Assembly (NCBI GenBank): GCA_018105865.1
Contig: CM030852.1
Span: 11,518,245 to 11,582,244 of the forward strand
Source: Metaphire vulgaris
Taxonomy: Eukaryota; Annelida; Clitellata; Crassiclitellata; Megascolecidae
Reading direction: 5' to 3'
Length of the DNA stretch: 64,000 nucleotides
Position numbers and translations under genes: made by a program. The notes beneath the pieces were generated by a model that saw only the letters and a list, made by a program, of their open reading frames with translations, did not search any database and was not told where the DNA came from. Below, in pieces: positions 54,746 through 64,000 of this stretch (position 1 is its first letter; each line of letters opens with the position of its first letter).

Positions 54746-55679
54746 GTTAGCAAAATGTTGTATGGAAAGTCGGTTTCAGCATAACATGGTTTGGATAAAC
54801 TTATACTTTTCTTTGCTTACCTCCGTCCTCTGACGTCATGGATTGTACTACTTTCCTGTGTGTGCAATAACGGCTATTCTTACGTTAGTCGTCTAATCTG
54901 TCGTATTGTGTGTCCTGGAGTGGCCATATTTCCAGAATAGGGGCAATATCATTTCTTCGGGCCCTATTTGTCAGGCAATCTAGGATGTTTGGGATCGTTA
55001 AAAAAGTGTATTAAAATATTCGATTCAAATCATGATATCTTCAAATATTTCCGCCCTAATTGACAGTATATTTAAATCCCCCTTCCTCCTGGTAAACTCT
55101 TCTTATCTTTTTGCATAGATCTTACTCTCAACCGTTTGTGTTGACTCGTGGCTACACTATGGTTAAATGAGATCTTTATCTTTTTTATAATGATATAGTG
55201 CATAATAGACTACCTTTAAAAGACGCTCCTTAATTTTGCTAATTCATTTCCCCCATATTCTTTAATGTTATAGACAATCTATCGATTATTCTAGAGCTAT
55301 ATAACGAGTTTTCTGCATTTAAGCTTGGGCAGCAGACGGATTGTAATAACACAATTGTTCGATTTTGCGGAGGTAGTGTGGCGATCACGGGGCTGCTTGT
55401 TTTCAGTTCTTGCTTATCTCACAAGATGGCGTTCGCCCGATGTTGGTATAGGCTAAACTAGGCACGCTGTTAGTTCGTCTCACTTTTCTGGATGAGAATT
55501 GGCTTTGGCACTTCTTCCTATCTCAATATGGATCCTATAGGGTACATCTGCTAAGAGTGTTGTTCTCTAACGCACTCTGTTGTGGTGCTCTAGGTTCCTC
55601 TATCTGTTTCAAACACTCATACTTAAATGCTCTGACCTAGGAAGCCTCTGCCATTTCAAACAACCTCACTATCTAACGG

Positions 55680-55925
55680 CAGGGCTGTCGAGAGAAAATA
55701 CGGGCCGGGGGACAGATATTGATTTCGGGCCTCTTGTTTCAAAATATTGACAAGCAAAAAGTAAAAAAGGTCGTCTCATATTAAATACATGCTAACAAGA
55801 AAAAGGGTCGTCACTTACTGTGCATCTTTTACATTGAAATAATTTTTTCTGGTCAGCGCGGGCCCTTTGTTTTAGTATCGCCGGGTCCGGGTAAAGATGC
55901 ACCCCTGTCCCCCTCGTCGGCTCTG
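55680..55925. mobile_element. hAT-type MITE in gene 3 intron, perfect 8-bp TSD
   Basis: Starts CAGGGCTGTCGAGAGAAA, ends CCTCGTCGGCTCTG, flanked by TCTAACGG at 55672-55679 and 55926-55933. The gene 2 intron lacks it. Confidence 0.88.
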
Positions 55926-56400
55926 TCTAACGGTGATCTGCCCTTCTTAATCTCATAGGCACGCCTAGACTCAAGATTGCGGGTAAGGGTGCTCTTCAAT
56001 CTTCATCCCTATCACTCTTTCTTCGCAGTGCTCTCCTTTGAATGCGTCGCGGTTTTATCCTTGTGGGCCGCCCGCCCCCACTCAGCGACTACCAGTATGA
56101 GTCATCACATAGGCTATTGGAGCCGTCCTAAACGGGATCTGGAGCTTGGCTAAGGAAGGCGTGCAAACGGGCTTTTTAGCGGACTTATAAAGAGAGATAT
56201 AAGTCTTATATTTCTCTTTTTTTTAATAGTGACACCTCCCGACTGCTTAGCACTTAATCTAGTGTGAATTTTAAGATATTATTAGGACTATACTTAGACT
56301 GAACTTCAAATTTATTAATTATTAATTAATTATTAATTATGTTGACTATAATTTTATAATTTATCGACATTATTGTATTTCTAATCGAATTCTTTTGTAG

Positions 56401-56759
56401 TGCTTGGAAGAATTCGGTGCCGTATTAAAAATAATGCGAATTTCGAAAGCCAAGACTTAATGCTCAAGCTTAACAATCCAAACAATGCATCTGAAACCCA
56501 AAACCAGTTGGAGCTTCATCGCATTGGATTCGTGTTGGCGGAACCTCAAGAATCAGATCTTGTTCTCTATTTCCATTTTCAGTCGACAGACAACGTCAAA
56601 CGTATGAAAAGAAGGCTCGGAAATGGAGCGTTGAAAACATTAGTTGAAAACGATCTTAACAAGCTGTTAAATCGAGGGCAGATGACAATTTCTGTGTCTG
56701 TAAAATGGTTTCCCGGTGACTATGAGAGATGCATTAAAGGTTTCAATCACAATAATTGA
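56401..56759 (+). CDS. cGLR gene 3, exon 2 (C-terminal domain)
   Basis: Acceptor TCTTTTGTAG|TGCTTGG gives VLGRIRCRIKNN, SQDLMLKLNN, LHRIGFVLAEPQESD, LVLYFHFQSTDNVKRMKRRL, NGALKTLVEN and ISVSVKWFPGDYERCIKGFN before TGA. It is 359 nt, one codon longer at the end than the other copies. Same proposed TRADD-N-like domain. Confidence 0.85.
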
Positions 56760-58428
56760 TATCCTAGGCTAAGTTGTTTTGTTTATTTGAGGCAAATATT
56801 TATTTAAATTTTTATTATTGAATATCTTCCGTATTCAATTTTGTAGGCGACGGTTGATTCTTGAAAACAAATATTCAAAATCCCGGTAACATGTTTTCAA
56901 TTTATTCACTTGACCATAATCAATTCGCTTGTCTTTAAGTATATATAACATACTAGTGTACAATCTGTAGGTCTGTTTACTAGCGTCGTACCGCAACCAG
57001 GATCGGCTGCGCATTGGTTTTTTGTTGATTACATTGTATTATTATATCTCGCATAACTTATAAGCTTAGGCCTTATAAACATATGTATGTCAACACAAAC
57101 TTCTATACATTAGCACGAATACGATACGATAATTCACATATATATATATATATATGTATTATTAATACAATGTACTGATTATTGTGGTAACTCGTCCTAT
57201 AAGAACTGCGTGAACACATTACAAAGAATCTCACAAGAAATCACGAGTGGTATATATATACATATATATAGTAGAGTAGTATATATAGACTACATGTTCA
57301 AAACCAAAACCGTGTTTTGTGGCTTGAATCGTTAAACTGTGTTAAACTGTTTTTATGCCATTAACTATCAGCCTAAAGAAAAGTGATGCGTAGTTTGAAA
57401 AGTCATCTCAGACTGAAATCTCTTTAGTGATCATAGATGGCAAAATGGGTCAATATAAGTGATCCATGACCCAAATGATCAATTTCTTCATTGAACCAAG
57501 ACCCATGGGTTACATAATTTTAATTTAATTAATTAATCTAATTCTAATTTAATTAATTTCGATCTTCAATATTGCAATATACCGACTATCCTGACCATGA
57601 CAGGCGTCTGTTAACTCAATTGGCAAACTCAGTTCGGTTCTTAGACATTTAATCAAATAAAAGATATTAATCCAGTATATTTATCAACACGCCAAGATGG
57701 AATCCAATGGAAAATTTAGCGCAACATAAAACAGTATCACGAGTGCTAAATTATTCCATGTCTGTTATAAAATTCAGAAAATAGACTTTCCACTTCGTAT
57801 GCGCTAGTTCCAGTCGATCAATCCAATTTGATATCCACGTCAGTTGTAGAGAATATAAATTTACAATATTTATAAGAAGACGAGTGATTTCGCGGCAGCT
57901 GTTACCTCCTTTGCTCCGCATCTAACCTTAATTAATTATCGGCGCTCGCGTAGGCGCCTGCAGCTGAGCCAGGCCCCGAGAACTGCAGCCTACACATTTC
58001 GTGATGTTGTCTATCCTGCTGGCTCTCGGTCTGCCCTGCCTTCTGTCTCCTTCTGTTAGGCCCGTTATTATTAAGCTTTCAAATGCGTCATCTATTTTCT
58101 GAGTTATGTGCCCGAAATATCTGATTTTTTACCTGATATGTGTCAGAAATTCTTGGTCTATATATGCCAACCATTTTGTTCAGTGGATTATTTGACAAGA
58201 AATCTGTATTGCCAACCATTGGCGTAACCCCGATGGGGCCGAGGTCCGCCTATATTCGGACTGGAATAAGTCATGGAATTTGAGCAAAACCGTCGATAAT
58301 TTCAAGAAGGAAATCGCCCTGGTGTATCTTCATCAATGCCTATATATCAGAATACTAGAATTCACATTATATTTAACATGACATAACTGCTAGCCAACTA
58401 CATATATGTTTATACAGTATAATACCCA
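56760..58428. other. Intergenic, 3' of gene 3
   Basis: The first part matches the 3' flank of gene 2 (GATATCCTAGGCTAAG; CAAAACCGTGTTTTG near 57305 against 44863). (TA)n runs lie at 57139-57155 and near 57250. No gene seen. Confidence 0.5.
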
Positions 58429-58439
58429 TTGGATCGGCT

Positions 58440-59353
58440 CTTTCACATTTCTCTGCTGACTATTGTTTCTACGCTGACGACACGCAGTTGTTCATTGCCT
58501 TTTACAATAAACCTCTTCATTGTCATTCATTGTCACACCGTTTCACAGACCTGGTCTACGCAGACGATACAACTCTGTTTCTACCTTCTGCCTCTGAATA
58601 CAGAATACCTCTCTAGTTTCAGCCATGCTTCTGCTCCTCTTGGTATGAAGGTTTCCTGGACTAAAACCAAGTTACAGAACCTAGGATGTGGATCACAGCC
58701 CCCCTCTATCGTGGTTGATGGGGAGTGTTGAGTCAGTAGACAGTTTCACATACTTTGGTAGCGTGCAGTCCTCCAATGGACACTGTCATCAAGATCTGAC
58801 CAGACGCATCACCCTAGCTTCTACTGCCATGTTCTCCCTTCATAATATCTGGCAGGACAGACGTCTCTCTCTGGCCATCAAGCTCCGTCTGTACAAGATA
58901 CTTGTTCTGTCTGTCCTACTCTACGCGGCCGAGACCTGGACCTTACTCGCCTCGGAAGTAAGGAAGTTGGAAGCCTTCCATATGAGGTGCCAACGTCAGA
59001 TCCTTGAAGTACGCTGGTATGATTTCATTACCAACGCGGAGATATCCTCGCGGACTGGATTACCATCACTCAATGAACTGATAAGTAGGCGCCGCCTTGC
59101 CATTTTCGGTCACGCAGCCCGCCTCGAAGAGACAGTTCCTGTTCATCAAGCCCTCCGCTGCCACGTTGACCTATCCATCGGTCGTCCACCTGACCGATCA
59201 TGGAAGCGCTGTCTTGGTCGTCCCAGGAAAAGATGGATCGACCACAGCCGTTCCCAGACCAGCGAGATTCCATCTACTCTCTGGAGTCGTGCCATCCGGC
59301 GGGGTCATGGTCAAGAGGTGACGCAACGGTCCCTGTCGGCCACGCGCTTCTGA
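58440..59353 (+). mobile_element. LINE reverse transcriptase, catalytic end to C-terminus
   Basis: A first fragment reads YCFYADDTQL at about 58455, then a second frame has DLVYADDTTLFLPSA, the Y-A-D-D catalytic box. After a frameshift near 58715, a long frame follows: SVDSFTYFGS, RRITLASTAMFSLHNIWQDR, KLRLYKILVLSVLLYAAETW, EAFHMRCQRQILEVRWYDFI, RRRLAIFGHAARLEE, CLGRPRKRWIDHSRS. This is the C-terminal half of a non-LTR ORF2, 5'-truncated with at least one frameshift. Confidence 0.88.
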
Positions 59354-59658
59354 TGATGATGATTGTCATTAGAAACTTTATCTGTTTGTCTGCAAAGCGT
59401 TCAGTCTTGAAAGTGTAGCAATAAGCTTCCATTAGACCCTTTAAACACTGGATTTTACTTCTTTCCTGCATTATTTAATTGAAGTAAATTTTAAGACACA
59501 AATTCCTTTAAATTCGACAACATTTCAGTTAATCAAAGTGAGTCTATCCGCAATCTAGGTGTAATATTCGATAAAAATCTGTCTTTTAGTGATCACATAC
59601 ATAAGGTCGCATGGGCACTGCTCATTGAGCAGCATATTTTCTCTCCTTAAGTAAGATC

Positions 59659-60014
59659 TCACTTACGATTGAAACCCTTAACGCATCTCTCATAGTCACC
59701 AGGATACCATTTCACAGACACGGTAATTAACGTCTCACTTCGATCTAATAGCCTGTTAAAGTCATTCTGAACAAGAGTCTTTGCTGATCCGTTTCTTAGT
59801 CTCCTTTGCATAAGCTTGACATCGTCTGTCGACTGAAAGTGAAAATAGAGAATGAGGCCGGATGCTTGAATTTCTGCCATCACGAATCCGATGCTATGAA
59901 GCTCCAACTGGATTTCTGAATCAGATGAATCCTTTGGACTGTTGAGCATCTGAATTAAAGTATTACTGACGAAATGTTCTTCATTTTCGATGCAACACGA
60001 CACTCTTCCGAGAA
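59659..60014 (-). CDS. cGLR gene 4, exon 2 (C-terminal domain)
   Basis: Minus strand; acceptor GTTTTTTTAG|TTCTCGG. Reads VLGRVSCCIENEEHF, NTLIQMLNSPKDSSDSEI, LHSIGFVMAEIQASG, LILYFHFQSTDDVKLMQRRL, NGSAKTLVQN and ITVSVKWYPGDYERCVKGFN before TGA. 356 nt, intact and very close to gene 1. Confidence 0.85.
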
Positions 60015-60278
60015 CTAAAAAAACGACACCAATTTCAACTGACGTACATCTTTATACATTCGCAAAATTTGTTGCCATCATTGGCATGGCCATGGGGCAC
60101 TGAAGAAGGGGCACGGGGCCACAGGGACATGGAGGCACGGAGGCTCAGCCCCTATTCTGGTTTGGGACGTTCGTAGGATTTGCATTAAACAGTTGAGAAA
60201 GTGGAGAATGAGGTAGGCATCATGGTCTCGGCAGGGTGGGAACACATTTTTTGCTTGGCGAGATTTTTACTTTAAAAT

Positions 60279-60803
60279 GTGAATGTGTGCTCTATTCCGG
60301 AATCATGGCTATACAGCTGGTTGCCATCGCTGAATATGAGAAATCAGTCATTAAAACCTGTCAACGTTAGAGCAGTACTAACACCTCAGCATCCCCGACC
60401 AACACGATCGTCATCCCATCTCACTCTTTCACGCCCGTTGAATCAGTCATCCTTGAAGATTTGCAACCGTGTCTTCTCATTCGCTGCACCTGAACATTGG
60501 AACTCTATCCCAGCTTTCCTCTGCAGAATTGGACACTTTCAAACAATAAAATCTGAATCATCATTTCTCATAATCCATGCATTATCTCCTCAAATCTTCA
60601 TGTCTAAGCGTAAATCCTTCCTTTTTCTGAAATTATTTCCTCCATAGCTGTGACAACCTAGCCTCACTGCCCTTTGGATGTTGACTATTGCCTGGCTGAT
60701 AATATACCTTCCCCATAGCTATTTTAAGAAAGACTGAGCGCCTATGAATAAGCAGCTACTGTTGCGCTGCCCTCAAGGCGCTATATAAATCCACAAGATT
60801 TTG

Positions 60804-60843
<40 letters not shown>

Positions 60844-60845
60844 GT
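60279..60845 (+). mobile_element. LINE C-terminus and (TTAC)n tail in gene 4 intron
   Basis: Encodes RSSSHLTLSRPLNQSSLKIC and RVFSFAAPEHWNSIPAFL (R-x-F-x-x-x-A-P-x-x-W-N-x-x-P), degenerate after that. It continues into TGCCTGGCTGATAATATACC, AATAAGCAGCTACTGTTGCG, GCGCTATATAAATCCACAAG and nine TTAC units. This links the common tail to a LINE family. 60846-61774 shows nothing else. Confidence 0.75.
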
Positions 60846-61774
60846 GCGTTCATGTTGCCACAGTGTATTTATTTGGTCTCAGCGCCGTAACCTATCGTGT
60901 GGTGTGCAATACGTACTGAAAATTTGGCTAGACTGTATTTAAAATGTGAAACAAGCATATTTATGTTAGTCGCTGCTTTCCGCCTGTTCTCAAAATGGTC
61001 GAGAATAAAAAATATGAGATTTTTGTAAATGATGGGCAAACTTAACGCAAGAGTAACAACAGCGATCGGAGGGGAAGGAAGAGAGTAGATTGTCTGAAGT
61101 GGTTGAAGAAGCTAACCGGGTTTTGCCCGAGGTTTCCACTGTCTCAAGCAATGTATTGCATAACAATATTGACAACCCCAAGTCACAGACTACTATTACG
61201 CAGCTAAACCCGGGCATCCGTGACCATTCAGGAACCCAATATTGAATATTTTGCTACCTATATCATATTGTAAAATTGGCCGTTATTAAAGATTCATAGG
61301 CCATGGGAGTCTCTAAGTAATTTATGCGATCAGTATCAAAAAATCCAGCAAGTAAAAAACTGTGACGGAACCAAAAACATAACGGGCCAATGCAATATTG
61401 AACGGGATTTGATGATATCTCTGAAAGTTTGGCCATTTAATTACATGCATGGTGTATTTATGAAGAATTAATATTAATTTTGAACAAAAGAATCAGTTTT
61501 TTAATTACTGAGTCCGATTTTTAGAGTGGATGCACTAGCAAGTACGGCTTGAGCAATAATTATTGGCAACAGTTCTGCCTTATAAGAACTGTACTATTAC
61601 ACATTCGAATTTTTGTCACGAAACATCGTAAGATGAAAACAGAAAAATACATTGCTAGACATGAAAATCGGGAAGTCTGACTGTCTATAGTGAAGAAACT
61701 AAATCATTATATCAGAAACTAGAATATCGATTACAACATTCTGACATTTCTAGCTTAAATGCATTTTGACTCAC

Positions 61775-63862
61775 CTCGACCGAAAGAAAAATCTGGATCG
61801 AAATTTGTAGAAGAAACTCGAAGAACTGTTATTCCGTTGCATCTCATTGCTGCTGTGAGAAAGGCTTCGCTAAAGCAAACTGTCATTCTTGCGCTGGCGT
61901 TGATATTTCCATGGACGTCCGGTGTATAAGCAAACACTTTTGACACTGTATTGTCTGTTTTGAGTCTGCACTGGTACTCGATATAGCGCAGAAATCGGAT
62001 TGTTGACAAAGGAAATACGACTTTCTTTAAATCCTTTGCAATTGTTGAACTACGAGAAAAGATTTTGCATAGCATTACAAAGCCAATAACAGTACGAACG
62101 TCTTCATCGAACAGGGCTGAGAAATCAGTGCTTATAACCATTGGCAGATTTGCAATAAAATATATGTAAAGTTGAAAAAGCCTGTTCGCTTTTGCCTCGA
62201 ATTGGTAGACGTCGTCTATCAGACGTAGCACCATGTCGTAATCGTTCACTGCCGTATAATAAAAGTTCGCCAGATACGCTGCACTCATTAGATATATCGG
62301 TGACGGCATTTGCTTCGAAGATTCATTGGCCAATTTTTTCATGAAATACGTTATTATTTTCTCTAGAAATATCCTCTTAATTGAAAAGCTTCTGACAGTC
62401 TCCACATTTGGCGGCTCTTGTGTTAGAAACTGGATTTCAAAGTCTCCTCAAATTCAGAAAACTCGCAATGGTTTTCAAAGTTGGTCTCACATTTTGCTCG
62501 ATGCAAAATTACAGGCCATACGGCAGCCTTGTGTAGCATATCATACAGCGAACGATCTAGTTGGCTAGAAGGAAATATCGCCCTTCTTATGCTCTCGTCT
62601 GTAGAAGCATTCAATGCAGCTCTGTACCCGTTCAAAATCACGCTGTAATCTTTGTTTACTGTCCTGTCGTACACATTCGGTACTGACATTAGATGAATGT
62701 TTGCATTTAGGGCATTATGAAGTTGCTTTAAATCGGGAAGAAAGCAGTCACATTTGTAGAGTTTGTCCCTTAGTGAATCATCTATTTCCTCACACAATGG
62801 TAATAAGGTGGTGCGTATTGTCAAAAACGCTAATTCAAGGAACGTGTTTGACAACCAAAAACATGGTATAGCTTCCTGTATAGTTGTGATGGTCGTAGGT
62901 ACGCAAACAAAACGCTCCTGTTTGACGTATCTTTCGAGATTCTTTACTTCTTTTTCAAAATCATCATTTAGCAAATGATCAAGCATATTGTTTTCAGGAA
63001 TAAAGTAATTTGGAGAATGTCTATCTCTTAAAGTCTGTATCATTTCATTGAGTAATTCACGTAAACAAACTGTAATGTTATTATCGTCCCAGAACTCTGA
63101 AGGTTTCTGCTCACACGCCCACAGCATAAGAGTTTTAAAATGATATGTACGCAAAGCTGTATCAGAGATTCCCTCGCAGACTTTGTTCTTAGCAAGGCGA
63201 AGTAGATGATAGACGTTCTGTTGAACAGGATTCCAGCTGTGAATTAGAATCAGTTCTGCTTTTGAAAAAGAAAATCTCCATTGTGTTCCATCGTCTGAGT
63301 TGCTTTGATATGGTTTTGAAACAAAGTGACAACCGCCTTTCTTAACTCGGGAAATGAGGCTCTCGTTGGGCCATCCATGTTGCCTTTTGCGAGTTAACCA
63401 CTCTTGCGCCTCTGGTGGCCAATATGGACAATACACTGAGTAACTTATATCGGTCTTCATAACACGAATATCCTTCCACAATGGACTAAAGAATTGCAAC
63501 GCTGCTTTGAGTTTGGAGGAGAATACGAATTCATGATTCGCCACACGTGCAGGACCATCAACTTCATCCCCAGGGATTGTCTGTGGACGTACAAAATAGG
63601 AATCATTCCCTAGCTTTAATCTGACGAATCCTGGATGATTTCCTTTGTTTTCAATGTTAAGTACAGTTCCTTTGAAGTTCTTCGGAGGTCTACGACTCGA
63701 AGGAATGGCGCAGATGTATTTTACGTAGTTCAATCTGTCTGAATCTGTTGGATTACTTAAAAAATACTTGAGTGGAAGTTCGAAGATACTCCCACATAGG
63801 ATGAAGGCCTGGGTTGAATCACGACTTTTGAGACAATGCTGACGAAACTCTTTATAATCCAT
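61775..63862 (-). CDS. cGLR gene 4, exon 1, one-base frameshift
   Basis: Mab-21/cGAS-like, closest to gene 1. The first 479 codons (63862 down to 62423) have G24-S25, D40-S-D42, D138 in TDISYSV, WPPEAQEWLTRKRQHGWPNE, WRFSFSKAEL, YHFKTLMLWACEQKPSEFW and NYFIPENNMLDHL. Compared with gene 1, one base is missing at about 62446-62447 (gene 1 GAGCGAGAC, here GAGGAGAC), so translation leaves the frame after SEFE and stops. The correct frame then runs open to the donor GGTCGAG|GTGAGT, phase 1, with FSIKRIFLEKII, YLMSAAYLANFYY and RFLRYIEYQC. Everything else is intact, so this is either a very young pseudogene or a sequencing error. Confidence 0.85.
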
Positions 63863-64000
63863 TTCACTGTCTCTTTCATATACATAAAATTTCGTTAAAT
63901 GTAATATCTCCTACCCCTATTGTTTCCTATCTAAGAAATCTACCTGTGATCTACTGTATCTTTGAAAATAACCAGGTTTCAAAAGATACCTCATTAAGCT
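63863..64000 (-). promoter_or_regulatory. Conserved 5' flank of cGLR gene 4
   Basis: Read on the minus strand, the flank matches that of gene 1 (about 29015-29154): TTTTGAAACCTGGTTATTTT, then AGATAT-ACATTTAACGAAATTT-like text up to the ATG. Conservation upstream of both starts suggests shared promoter or 5'-UTR sequence, or simply that the duplication extends beyond the window. No TATA box can be assigned with confidence. Confidence 0.4.

Overview
The window is animal (metazoan) nuclear DNA. Its genes have introns with GT...AG borders, there is no operon structure, and the non-coding DNA is packed with microsatellites, minisatellites, SINEs, LINE 3' ends and many small DNA transposons. The gene content (exportin-6 plus a tandem array of Mab-21/cGAS-like genes) suggests a marine invertebrate, perhaps a deuterostome such as an echinoderm or hemichordate. 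The species cannot be fixed from sequence alone.

Left part (1-21.2 kb, minus strand): most of one large gene, exportin-6 (XPO6), the nuclear exporter of profilin-actin. I located 17 exons (one of them disrupted) whose splice phases agree at every junction except around that disrupted exon. The first coding exon was not found (it should lie above 21192), and the C-terminal exons lie beyond the left edge. The introns carry 80-bp TTAA-flanked MITEs, 5S- and tRNA-derived SINEs, LINE remnants and long simple repeats.

Middle (21.2-29.1 kb): no host gene recognised. It contains a hAT element with a perfect 8-bp target duplication and only the transposase C-terminus left, further hAT-type MITEs and LINE fragments.

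Right part (29.1-64 kb): a cluster of four Mab-21/cGAS-like receptor (cGLR) genes and one internal gene fragment. Each gene has one long exon of about 2.1 kb (nucleotidyltransferase core, Mab-21 helical half, long helical extension), a phase-1 intron of 1.6-2.1 kb, and a short second exon of 356-359 nt encoding a conserved C-terminal alpha/beta-type domain. Genes 2 and 3 (plus strand, 40.1-44.6 and 52.6-56.8 kb) sit in a direct duplication about 12.5 kb apart. Gene 1 (plus, 29.2-33.3 kb) and gene 4 (minus, 63.9-59.7 kb) are an inverted pair with shared flanks; gene 4 has a one-base deletion. All four keep the G-S, D-x-D and third Asp of the nucleotidyltransferase site, so they look able to make a nucleotide second messenger in innate immunity. 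I infer that the second-exon domain resembles the N-terminal domain of TRADD, a death-receptor adaptor; this is the most interesting point in the window and needs a structural check. Between the genes lie nested transposons, including a four-level insertion stack at 36.9-39.0 kb.
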